From assembly GCA_033810155.1 (NCBI GenBank), contig JAPXKJ010000029.1:1-13877 (forward strand): 13,877 bases of DNA, given 5' to 3'. The DNA is from UBA3907 sp033810155. Its GTDB lineage: Bacteria > Bacillota > Sulfobacillia > Fermentithermobacillales > Fermentithermobacillaceae. Positions within the stretch are counted from its first letter, which is position 1, and each line of letters begins with the position of its first letter. The position numbers and the translations under genes are program-made. Below the pieces are notes generated by a model. The model was not told the DNA's origin. It saw nothing but the letters and a program-made list of their open reading frames with translations, and ran no database searches. Shown in pieces: positions 1 through 6,377 of the stretch.

Positions 1-1063
1 TTAGTATTTGTTTTGGAAAGAAAAACAGTAAAGACGCGGTAAGTAAGGTTATTATAAGTGCCCAACGTGACAGTTCTGAAGTATACCGCCTTGAAAGGTG
101 AGTGTTTTTGGCACCTACGGCTTGCCCCACTAGTGTGGTAGCCGCGATCGAGAATCCGGCGGTTGGCATGTACGAAAGGCTCTCAGCGTTTAAACCAAGC
201 TGGTGGGCGGCCAGGGCGTGAGTGCCAAAACCAGTTATGTACAAAGTGAGTATTATGGCTGCAGCCTGCCAAAATAGTGACTCAGCAGCAGAAGGAAGCC
301 CCATATTTAGGATTTTCGACAATTCTCTTTTGTCTATAGTCCATTTTGATCTAAAGGATAACGAAAGTTTTGCCGTAGGTCTCGTGATTGCAGTAACTGC
401 AACAATTGCCCCTATCCATTGTGCAATGACAGTAGCTATCGCAGAGCCAGTAATGCCAAGAGCAGGCATGCCCAGATTGCCGTAGATTAGGCCCCAATTA
501 CCGATTACGTTTATGATGTTCATGAAGATGGCGACTATCAACGGGGTTCGAGTATCTCCAGAACCTCTTAAGGCCGCTCCTACAGCTGTCATTATGGCTA
601 CAGCGGGCATGCCCCATACAATTATTCTCATGTATTTCGTACCAGAGGAAAGAACCGTTGATTCCGGTCTGAATATCTGAAGAACATTTTGTGCAAACAC
701 GGCAAAGGTGATTGCCAGTACTAGTACGGCCAACGTTCCAAACAGGATGGCTTGCATGGCGATAGTACGAGCTCTCCTAGAATCATTGGCTCCTATCGCT
801 TGAGCTACATGGACGGTGGTTCCTGTGGAGATCGCCTGAAACAGGGCCCAAGCTACTTGTATTGCTCTATTTGATAAACCCACTGCTCCAATGGCGATAG
901 CGGATAGATGCCCTACCATAGCTGTGTTTACCAGGCCTATGCCCATCTGCAGGAGACTCTCAACTGTAGCAGGCCATAAAAGATTGAAGATTGTTCTACG
1001 CATTTCTATGGCAGTTGGTTCGTTCTCCAATACTGGTGACTGTATTGGTTGTGCGTCGGACAA
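1..1063 (-). CDS. MATE family efflux transporter (3' end cut by window edge)
   Basis: A multidrug and toxin extrusion (MATE) carrier, an inner-membrane antiporter that exports cationic compounds using a Na+ or H+ gradient. The reading frame is open without a stop from the start region to base 1, so about 354 residues are visible and the C-terminus lies outside. The N-terminus carries the family pattern LLWPATVESLLQMGIGLVNT followed by MVGHLSAIAIGAVGLSN, then VAQAIGAND. The second half repeats it with AAHQLGLNAESLSYMPTAGF, then TTLVGQAVGAKN. Nearly all the remainder is hydrophobic. I chose the TTG at 1063 because AAAGGG lies 9 bases upstream and the extended -10 promoter at 1100-1108 then leaves a leader of about 30 bases. 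A GTG at 1081 is the alternative but has no SD sequence. It is divergent from the aminotransferase gene. The substrate cannot be told from sequence. Confidence 0.92.
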   Translation of the reverse strand, partial: MSDAQPIQSPVLENEPTAIEMRRTIFNLLWPATVESLLQMGIGLVNTAMVGHLSAIAIGAVGLSNRAIQVAWALFQAISTGTTVHVAQAIGANDSRRARTIAMQAILFGTLAVLVLAITFAVFAQNVLQIFRPESTVLSSGTKYMRIIVWGMPAVAIMTAVGAALRGSGDTRTPLIVAIFMNIINVIGNWGLIYGNLGMPALGITGSAIATVIAQWIGAIVAVTAITRPTAKLSLSFRSKWTIDKRELSKILNMGLPSAAESLFWQAAAIILTLYITGFGTHALAAHQLGLNAESLSYMPTAGFSIAATTLVGQAVGAKNTHLSRRYTSELSRWALIITLLTASLLFFFPKQIL

Positions 1064-1099
1064 TTGTATCAGCCCTTTCACTTTTCGCTAGTCTCGCCA

Positions 1100-1108
1100 A
1101 TTATAACA
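1100..1108 (-). promoter_or_regulatory. Extended -10 promoter for the MATE gene
   Basis: Read on the minus strand this is TGTTATAAT, a perfect extended -10 element (TGN followed by TATAAT). No good -35 box lies 17 bases upstream, which is normal for extended -10 promoters. Transcription would start near 1093, about 30 bases before the chosen TTG start. Confidence 0.55.
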
Positions 1109-1150
1109 CTACCAAAAGTAAAAGCACCTTTGTGAGCTTGATTGTTAGTG

Positions 1151-1180
1151 TTGTGATATTGGTTTAAACTGATATAGAAT
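1151..1180 (+). promoter_or_regulatory. Candidate sigma-70 promoter for the aminotransferase
   Basis: TTGTGA at 1151-1156 can act as the -35 box. The -10 box would be TATAGA at 1173-1178 (16-base spacer) or TAGAAT at 1175-1180 (18-base spacer). The predicted transcription start (about 1185-1187) falls inside the first inverted repeat that follows. This is a prediction from consensus only. Confidence 0.45.
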
Positions 1181-1181
1181 G

Positions 1182-1205
1182 TATGTGCACAGTTCAGTGC
1201 ACATA
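1182..1205. repeat. Inverted repeat, operator-like (first of two)
   Basis: TATGTGCAC at 1182-1190 and GTGCACATA at 1197-1205 are perfect 9-base arms around a 6-base centre. The repeat lies directly after the candidate -10 box of the aminotransferase, so a bound protein would block transcription start. It could also form a hairpin at the 5' end of the transcript. No regulator gene is visible in the window. Confidence 0.55.
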
Positions 1206-1225
1206 GGTGTTGGATATAACACCTA
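1204..1225. repeat. Second inverted repeat overlapping the first
   Basis: TAGGTGTT at 1204-1211 and AACACCTA at 1218-1225 are perfect 8-base arms around a 6-base centre. Two bases are shared with the preceding repeat, so as RNA the two hairpins would compete for them. No T-run follows, so this is not an ordinary terminator. Confidence 0.5.
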
Positions 1226-1287
1226 GATGTAGAGCGTACTGGAGAAGATAGGTTTCTCTTAGGAATCCGAAGGGAAGTAGGGATAAT

Positions 1288-2691
1288 ATGGCTAAGAAGA
1301 ATGCATCGGATACAGGTAATCTAAGAGGTTCGCTTCTGGGCTTGGATGGGGCTTTAAGTCTGGATAGAAAATCATCTGGCGAGCTTTTCTCAAAACATGT
1401 GAATCCGGGTCTTAAGACGCTGCTTTCGGCGATAGGGTTTGACAAGGTTTTTGTGGCTGGAGATGGGGTTTCAGTCTTTGATGAAAATGGGACAAAGTAC
1501 CTAGATTTCCTGGGAGGCTATGGAAGTCTACCGTTTGGCCACAATCCCCGAGACATTCTAGAGGGTCTGGAAAAGGTAAACGAACGGCCTAATTTCCTTC
1601 AGGCGCAGGTAAGTCCATTGCAGGCTGCACTTGCTCATGATCTTGCACAAGTTCTGCCTGGGGATTTGGAGGTAACGTTTTTTGCCAATAGTGGAGCCGA
1701 GTCCGTAGAAGGTGCTCTGAAGATTGCAAGGATAGCTACAGGCAAACAGACATATGTACATTGTACTGGCGCTTTCCATGGTAAGACATATGGAGCGCTT
1801 TCTGTTGGAGGCAGAGAAAAGTACAAAACTCCGTTTCAGCCGCTTCTGCCGGTTTGTGTTGAAGTACCCTTTGGAGATGCACAAGCTCTCGAGCAGGCTC
1901 TTGAACAGCACAAATGTGCCGCAGTGATTCTTGAACCTATACAGGGTGAAGCAGGTGTGATTATTCCACCAGATGGCTATCTGAAGAAAGTGAGAGAGCT
2001 TACGAAAGCGCACGATGTTCTTATGATCTTAGACGAGGTTCAGACTGGATTTGGCCGTACAGGTAAAATGTTTGCGTGTGAGCATGAAAATGTAGTTCCT
2101 GACATAATGTGTTTGGCTAAGGCCCTGGGCGGCGGTGTTATGCCTATAGGTGCGACGGTAACTACTCGTAAGATTTGGGAAAGAGCATACGGTGGTCTTT
2201 CAAAAGCGCTTTTGCATACCTCTACCTTCGGTGGCGGAGGACGTGCTTGTGCCGCCGGACTCCTTACCATCCGCAAAATCGTGGATGAGGAACTATGGTT
2301 AAGGGCCGAAGAACTTGGCGATTATTTCCTTGCAGGGCTCAAGACGCTGAAAGAAAATTACAAAACTGTAAGAGAAGTGCGTGGCAAAGGTCTCTTAATC
2401 GGTCTAGAGTTTGAAAAGCCTGTTGAAGGCTTGTTAGATAAGTTAACATCTGGAGCCATAAACGAGTTTGCGGAGGAGTACTATGCATCTCTTGTGGCAG
2501 GTGATCTTTTTAAGAAGCACAAGGTCATAACAGCATATACGCTAAACAATCCAAATGTGATGAGACTTGAACCGCCTCTTATCGTTACCAAAGATGAGAT
2601 CGACCATGTGCTCAATGGTCTCGAAGACGTCTTTTCAGAGAGAAAAGGCTTGCTGAGAATGGCAGTATCAGTTGTATCCAAAAAGAGTTGA
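1288..2691 (+). CDS. Class III PLP aminotransferase, putrescine/ornithine type
   Basis: A pyridoxal-phosphate enzyme of the class III (ornithine/acetylornithine/GABA/putrescine) aminotransferases, moving a terminal amino group to a 2-oxo acid in the cytoplasm. Seen in the 467 residues: NSGAES at 134-139 (phosphate-binding loop), GAFHGK at 161-166, the cofactor-binding Asp249 in ILDEVQTGFGRTG, and the Schiff-base lysine Lys278 in LAKALGGG. The full-length fold, including a C-terminal small domain ending near VMRLEPPLIV, is present. The FHGKTYGALS and PFQPLLP segments and the extended N-terminus resemble putrescine aminotransferase (PatA) more than acetylornithine aminotransferase, but the substrate is inferred. 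The ATG is preceded by GAAGGGA and AGTAGGG. A polyamine-type decarboxylase gene lies 8.5 kb away. Lysine, GABA or ornithine remain possible substrates. Confidence 0.9.
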   Translation: MAKKNASDTGNLRGSLLGLDGALSLDRKSSGELFSKHVNPGLKTLLSAIGFDKVFVAGDGVSVFDENGTKYLDFLGGYGSLPFGHNPRDILEGLEKVNERPNFLQAQVSPLQAALAHDLAQVLPGDLEVTFFANSGAESVEGALKIARIATGKQTYVHCTGAFHGKTYGALSVGGREKYKTPFQPLLPVCVEVPFGDAQALEQALEQHKCAAVILEPIQGEAGVIIPPDGYLKKVRELTKAHDVLMILDEVQTGFGRTGKMFACEHENVVPDIMCLAKALGGGVMPIGATVTTRKIWERAYGGLSKALLHTSTFGGGGRACAAGLLTIRKIVDEELWLRAEELGDYFLAGLKTLKENYKTVREVRGKGLLIGLEFEKPVEGLLDKLTSGAINEFAEEYYASLVAGDLFKKHKVITAYTLNNPNVMRLEPPLIVTKDEIDHVLNGLEDVFSERKGLLRMAVSVVSKKS

Positions 2692-2731
2692 CATATAATA
2701 TCATGTGAAATAGCTAGACAGGTGTGTTTTG

Positions 2732-2764
2732 TTGGGCCCTTCATTGGATTTAGGGGCCCAATTG
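2732..2764 (+). terminator. Hairpin after the aminotransferase, probable weak terminator
   Basis: TTGGGCCC at 2732-2739 pairs perfectly with GGGCCCAA at 2754-2761 around a 14-base loop. Only a short T-poor tail (TTGTATT) follows, so termination may be partial and the next gene may be read through. Confidence 0.45.
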
Positions 2765-2815
2765 TATTGAATAGCAGTTAACATGTATGAGAAAGTACAC
2801 ATTAGGGGGAGTTCA

Positions 2816-3235
2816 ATGAAGGCTACTATATACATTGATGGTGCGTCCAGAGGCAATCCCGGACCGGCCGCGTGTGCAGCTATAGTCATCGCAGAGGGTT
2901 ATGAAGAGAGAGGGTATGGCCTATTTCTTGGAGAGACCACTAACAATGTTGCAGAGTACGCTGCCCTTATACTCGGACTTCAAGAGGCAGAGGAATTGGG
3001 AGTCGATGAAATTTCTGTTTTCTCTGATTCCGATTTGTGCGTCAAACAGATAAGAGGAGAGTTCAAAGTTTCAAGCCCTAACCTAGCACCTTTGCACAAA
3101 AAAGCGCTTAGACTGTTGAGAAGGTTTTCCCGCTGGGAAATAAACCATATTCCCAGAGAGGACAACGCGAGGGCAGATTCATTGGCCAATCGGGTCTTGG
3201 ATCTACACAATATTGTCTGCGGCGAGACCAATTGA
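2816..3235 (+). CDS. RNase HI-like ribonuclease (short, reverse-transcriptase-like RNase H fold)
   Basis: A ribonuclease H fold protein expected to cut the RNA strand of RNA-DNA hybrids in the cytoplasm. All four acidic active-site residues are present: Asp8 in YIDGASRGNPG, Glu47 in NNVAEYAA, Asp71 in FSDSDL and Asp121 in NARADSLAN. At 139 residues it is a single domain with no N-terminal hybrid-binding domain, like the short YpdQ and archaeal-type RNase HI proteins. An ATG 33 bases upstream (2783) is in frame but has no SD. The ATG at 2816 has AGGGGGA five bases before it, so I use it. The gene sits between the aminotransferase and the TPM gene with no obvious functional link. Whether it is the cell's main RNase H cannot be told. 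Confidence 0.88.
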   Translation: MKATIYIDGASRGNPGPAACAAIVIAEGYEERGYGLFLGETTNNVAEYAALILGLQEAEELGVDEISVFSDSDLCVKQIRGEFKVSSPNLAPLHKKALRLLRRFSRWEINHIPREDNARADSLANRVLDLHNIVCGETN

Positions 3236-3246
3236 TACAGCCTTCG

Positions 3247-3261
3247 TACAATAGCATTGTA
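3247..3261. repeat. Small inverted repeat after the RNase HI gene
   Basis: TACAAT and ATTGTA form 6-base arms around AGC, 12 bases after the stop codon. No T-run follows. It could be a weak hairpin or a protein site. The 168 bases from 3236 to 3403 hold little else apart from a possible -10 box (TATACT, 3370-3375). Confidence 0.25.
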
Positions 3262-3403
3262 GATGTAAAGCGAACAAAATGCTGTTTTGCTGCCGTTAGA
3301 GTCCCGGGAAATGGCACTGCAAGTGCAATTGTAAGACCCGTGTAGGGCAAATCAGTTATTGTTGATCAATATACTTAGATACGGAGGGAACGAAAAAAAC
3401 CAG

Positions 3404-4465
3404 ATGAAGCATCTATTTGAGGGCAAATCCCCGCAGGCGAATAGGGCTCGTTTCGTAGTCTTGGCGATGGTATTTCATCTTGCCATATTCATGGTCATGA
3501 CTTCGCCTGCTCTTTGCTCGGGACTTTCGGGTGCCGCGATGGTTTCCCGATTGCCCGCTAACCAGGATTTCCTGACGGCATCTTCTGGCAGCTCCAATGA
3601 CTTGTATCCTGAGCCAATCGGAAACATTAACGATTACGCAGGCGTCTTAAGCGATGCCGATGTTGAGTCTTTGCAGAACTTGGTAGATGTGGTTCTGCAG
3701 CAGACAGGAGTCACCATTGCCGTTGTGATAGTTGAAGATCATGGTGAAGAAAGTTTGGAAATGTATGCAGCAAATCTCTACGAAAGGTGGGGAATAGGGC
3801 AACAGGGTGAAGACAGGGGCTTACTGGTACTTTTATCTATGGAAGAAAGAGAAGTTCGGATGGAGGTAGGCTACGGACTTGAACCTGTTATTACCGATGG
3901 AATAGCAGGCGAATGCCTCGACGTCATGGTCAAGTATTTTGAGGATGGCGATTATGGCAGGGGTTTGTACGAAGGGCTCCTTCACGCGGCGCAATACATT
4001 GCCGAAAGCCAAGGTGTTGAGCTTGATCCATCCGCTGATTATGAGCAACCGGTATCTATAGTAGGTTTTAGACAAATTGCTGCGCTAGGCGTTGTAGGTG
4101 CCCTGATACTTGTTTTTGCCTTGTTAGCATACTCTATGAACAGAAAGAGACGTTGTCCTCGTTGTAAGTCGAAACTAGTATACACAGACAAAGTGGTTCA
4201 ACAGGCCACTCAATCGACACCGGGCCTTGTGGTCAAGATCGCGAAGTGTCCTGTGTGCGGATACCATAAGGAGAACACTTATAGGGCCAATCCAGTTCGT
4301 TCGTCTAGTGGATTGGGAGGGCCATTACCACCGTCTACTCGTACAGGGAGAGGTTCCGGCGGTTTCTTCAGAGGAGGCGGAGGTGGCTCTGCTGGGCGTT
4401 CTTCTGGTCCCAAAGGTTTCGGCGGTGGAAAAAGTGGCGGGGGAGGAGCTAGTAGGAAGTGGTAA
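3404..4465 (+). CDS. TPM domain (YgcG/DUF477) membrane protein with zinc ribbon and Gly-rich tail
   Basis: A secreted or membrane-anchored TPM-fold protein, a family of uncertain biochemical role often paired with LemA. Order of parts (353 residues from this ATG): basic N-terminus and hydrophobic signal segment at about 16-33, with possible cleavage near SPALCSG; TPM domain at about 72-205 with NDYAGVLSD, RGLLVLLS and VGYGLEPVITDG; one transmembrane helix at about 224-244; a zinc ribbon with CPRC at 251-254 and CPVC at 282-285; and a Gly/Ser-rich tail ending in GGGGASRKW. The TPM part should face outward and the zinc ribbon the cytoplasm. Start choice is uncertain: GGAGGG lies 15 bases before this ATG, which is long, while the frame stays open back to a TTG at 3359 without a convincing SD. 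The lemA gene follows after 88 bases, and the two are probably one operon. Confidence 0.85.
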   Translation: MKHLFEGKSPQANRARFVVLAMVFHLAIFMVMTSPALCSGLSGAAMVSRLPANQDFLTASSGSSNDLYPEPIGNINDYAGVLSDADVESLQNLVDVVLQQTGVTIAVVIVEDHGEESLEMYAANLYERWGIGQQGEDRGLLVLLSMEEREVRMEVGYGLEPVITDGIAGECLDVMVKYFEDGDYGRGLYEGLLHAAQYIAESQGVELDPSADYEQPVSIVGFRQIAALGVVGALILVFALLAYSMNRKRRCPRCKSKLVYTDKVVQQATQSTPGLVVKIAKCPVCGYHKENTYRANPVRSSSGLGGPLPPSTRTGRGSGGFFRGGGGGSAGRSSGPKGFGGGKSGGGGASRKW

Positions 4466-4540
4466 GTCTATGACTTGAGAATGCCACTCAATCTTGGGTT
4501 GTTTTGTTAAGTGCGAGTATTTGGAGATTTGTCTTCAAAC

Positions 4541-4547
4541 GGAGGGG
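4541..4547 (+). promoter_or_regulatory. Ribosome binding site that decides the lemA start
   Basis: GGAGGGG directly abuts an ATG at 4548, too close for initiation there. It stands 6 bases before the in-frame GTG at 4554, so the GTG is the likely start. Confidence 0.6.
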
Positions 4548-4553
4548 ATGACT

Positions 4554-5117
4554 GTGGAAAAAAAGAATATCATTTGGTTGGTAGTTGTAGCGTTGGTAGT
4601 TGTTGTAGCAGTTTGGTTTGTCTCTACGTACAACAGTTTGGTGAAGCAGGAGGAACTCATAGATGGCCAGTGGGCGCAAGTTGAGAACCAGCTACAAAGG
4701 CGCTATGACCTAATCCCTAATCTTGTAAATACTGTAAAGGGATACGCGGCGCACGAAGAGGAGGTATTCACTGCAATTGCAGATGCAAGAGCTAGGCTGA
4801 ACCAGGCAACTACCGTTGACGAGAAAGTTGAGGCCAGTAATAACCTGGAGTCAGGTCTTGGCAGGTTACTGGTCATAGTAGAGAACTATCCTGAGCTTAA
4901 GGCTGATACGCAGTTCATAAGGCTCATGGATGAACTGTCGGGCACGGAGAATAGAATCAGTGTAGAGAGAATGCGCTTCAACGAACAGGTTAAGGAATAC
5001 AATACTAAGATCAGACAATTCCCTACCGTTTTGATTGCGAAAATCATGGGTTTTGAGACTAGACCTTATTTCGAGATTTTGCCTGGAGTCGGTGAAGCAC
5101 CGTCAGTGGAGTTTTAG
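4554..5117 (+). CDS. lemA: LemA family protein
   Basis: LemA is a membrane-anchored helical-bundle protein of unknown exact function. In many bacteria it is encoded beside TPM-domain proteins, as here. The 187-residue product has a short N-terminal tail, one transmembrane helix at about 6-25, and then the signature region YNSLVKQEELIDGQWAQVEN, continuing through QRRYDLIPNLVNTVKGYAAHE (about 27-69). It is followed by long amphipathic helices with NYPELKADTQFIRLMDELSG and ENRISVERMRFNE. The C-terminus ends soon after KIMGFETRPYFE. Length is normal for the family. The start is a GTG placed 6 bases from GGAGGGG; an ATG at 4548 and another at 4494 are in frame but badly placed or lack an SD. It probably shares a transcript with the TPM gene just upstream. 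Confidence 0.93.
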   Translation: MEKKNIIWLVVVALVVVVAVWFVSTYNSLVKQEELIDGQWAQVENQLQRRYDLIPNLVNTVKGYAAHEEEVFTAIADARARLNQATTVDEKVEASNNLESGLGRLLVIVENYPELKADTQFIRLMDELSGTENRISVERMRFNEQVKEYNTKIRQFPTVLIAKIMGFETRPYFEILPGVGEAPSVEF

Positions 5118-5206
5118 TACGAACCGGCAGGGTTGGTTGACAGAGTAGCGTTTGCCGAAGTAGACTTATGTAGCTGGTATCAAAAAGGTAGAGCGTTACT
5201 ATGGCT

Positions 5207-5235
5207 TTGACGCCTTTCACCGGCCCTGCTATATT
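5207..5235 (+). promoter_or_regulatory. Sigma-70 promoter of rnpB
   Basis: TTGACG at 5207-5212 and TATATT at 5230-5235 are separated by exactly 17 bases. The predicted start at about 5242 coincides with the first base of the P1 helix of RNase P RNA, which strongly supports the call. Confidence 0.8.
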
Positions 5236-5241
5236 TAAACT

Positions 5242-5648
5242 GGGTAAGCAGGTCAGGTAGTCGCAAGCGGTTATGACGCTTGAGGAAAGTCCGGGCTCCA
5301 CAGGGCATGGCGCTGGGTAACGCCCAGCGAGGGTGACCTTAGGGAAAGTGCCACAGAGACATACCGCCCTCAACCAGAGCCTCCATAACCTAGAAAGGTG
5401 CTTGTGCGCCTCGAAGGGTTGAAAATGGCACTGGTTTGGGTAAGGGTGAAAAGGTAGTGTAAGAGACTACCGGCAGTCGGGCGACCGGCTGGCCAGGCAA
5501 ACCCCGCCAGGAGCAAGACCAAATAGGGGGGCTGTGACGCTGCCCGCCGAGCCCCCGGGTATGGTCGCTTGAGGGAAAAGGCAACTTTTCTCCTAGATAG
5601 ATGACTACCCTCGACAGAACCCGGCTTATCGACCTGCTTACCGCTTTT
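5242..5648 (+). ncRNA. rnpB: RNase P RNA, bacterial type A
   Basis: The catalytic RNA of RNase P, which with the RnpA protein removes 5' leaders from pre-tRNA. The ends pair into a 12-base P1 helix: GGTAAGCAGGTC at 5243-5254 with GACCTGCTTACC at 5631-5642. The two strands of the P4 core are visible as GAGGAAAGTCCGGGCTCC near 5281 and ACAGAACCCGGCTTAT near 5614. The conserved segment around AGGCAAACCCC and GGAGCAAGACCAAATAGGG (about 5497-5528) is also present. Mature length is about 400 nt, normal for type A. A run of six T's (5645-5650) follows P1, so P1 plus this run may itself end transcription. Protein-like frames across this region are chance. Confidence 0.97.
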
Positions 5649-5679
5649 TTGCATGTCATGATAGTCTGTTTTGAATGTG

Positions 5680-5712
5680 AGTCTAACGGAGGAAATCCTC
5701 GTTAGACTTTCT
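5680..5712 (+). terminator. Strong hairpin after rnpB, probable terminator
   Basis: The arm at 5680-5693 pairs with TCCTCGTTAGACT at 5696-5708, giving about 13 base pairs with one bulged G and a very small loop. A short T-rich tail (TTCTGTATT) follows. It probably catches read-through from rnpB. The weak tail means a processing or regulatory role is not excluded. Confidence 0.55.
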
Positions 5713-5731
5713 GTATTAGTAGGTGTATAAA
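5702..5731 (+). promoter_or_regulatory. Possible promoter for the DUF1893 and dehydratase genes
   Basis: TTAGAC at 5702-5707 and TATAAA at 5726-5731 are 18 bases apart. The -35 half lies inside the preceding hairpin arm. It would give a leader of about 115 bases, in which I see only weak pairing between AAAGAC (5789) and GTCTTT (5819). Low certainty. Confidence 0.3.
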
Positions 5732-5852
5732 TGCGGTATCAATAGAAAACAATGCCTGAAGGAGAAATCACACCTTTAGAGGAATAATAAAGACGGGGTT
5801 TACTGCATATTCGGGTGGGTCTTTTCGTTGTAAGAGACATCGAAATATATGG

Positions 5853-6338
5853 ATGGTGGGCAAATTGTCACAAAGTGTTTTTCAAGAGTCATACATTGAA
5901 CGGAATCTTGCCATCGCCAAAGCCGAAATTGTTTCAGGTTGGGCCGCTGTTCTCGTAAAAGACGGACAGGTGATCGATCGGGAGAAAGGTAAAGGGATTA
6001 AGCCTGCACTGACTCTCCTACGTAGAAGGTTTTCTGCGGCTCAGGGTGAAGAACAGGCACTGAAAGCTGATGAAGGGCTTGTGTTCGGCGATAAGGTTCT
6101 GGGCCTCGCTGCTTTGAAACTAGGTTATCTAATGGGATGTAGGATAATGTGGGGCGAAATGGTTAGTGAGCTTGCGGTTATTGAAGGAAAACGGCGTGGG
6201 GTGCATGTTGAGTACGGCCAGTTGGTGCCCGTGATTCTCAACGCAAAAGGAAATGGGTTATGCCCCATGGAGCACTTAGCGTTTGCTCATGATGATGATC
6301 TAGGATTCTACTACGATCTCTCCGAGAGGACTCGCTGA
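5853..6338 (+). CDS. DUF1893 domain protein (TM1506-like)
   Basis: A cytoplasmic protein of the DUF1893 family. The Thermotoga member TM1506 has, from memory of the published structure, a cytidine-deaminase-like fold without a proven reaction. In the 161 residues I see the family's ordered motifs: AAVLVKDGQVI (31-41) then KGIKPALTLL; FGDKVLGLAALKLG (78-91); WGEMVSELAV (100-109); VEYGQLVPVILN (119-130) and GNGLCPMEHLAF (133-144). There is an extra stretch of about ten residues before FGDK compared with my memory of short members. No signal peptide or membrane segment. An ATG four bases upstream is out of frame, and no clear SD precedes this start, so the exact start is less sure. The dehydratase gene begins 39 bases after the stop, so they are probably cotranscribed. 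Function unknown. Confidence 0.8.
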   Translation: MVGKLSQSVFQESYIERNLAIAKAEIVSGWAAVLVKDGQVIDREKGKGIKPALTLLRRRFSAAQGEEQALKADEGLVFGDKVLGLAALKLGYLMGCRIMWGEMVSELAVIEGKRRGVHVEYGQLVPVILNAKGNGLCPMEHLAFAHDDDLGFYYDLSERTR

Positions 6339-6377
6339 GAACGTGATGGAATATGTTATTCGGAAGGTGTGCGAGAT

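Noticed and set aside
222..1091. Plus-strand frames at 222-485 and 891-1091
   Set aside because: They are the reverse of the MATE reading frame, which shows clear family motifs over its whole length.
1235..1280. Glycine-riboswitch-like wording (GGAGAAGA ... CCGAAGGGA) before the aminotransferase
   Set aside because: The span is too short, the P1 closing helix and the later conserved core are missing, and CCGAAGGGA can be explained as part of the ribosome binding region.
2688..2716. TTGACA overlapping the aminotransferase stop, with TAGCTA 17 bases on, as a promoter
   Set aside because: The -10 match is poor and the hairpin at 2732-2761 would lie directly downstream. Consensus -35 alone is not enough.
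5137..5166. TTGACA and TAGACT 18 bases apart, upstream of rnpB
   Set aside because: The promoter at 5207-5235 has better spacing and predicts the exact rnpB 5' end, so a second promoter is not needed.
5059..5659. Three minus-strand open frames across the RNase P RNA gene
   Set aside because: The region is a structured RNA with all conserved rnpB motifs. The frames have no SD and the products have no recognisable domains.
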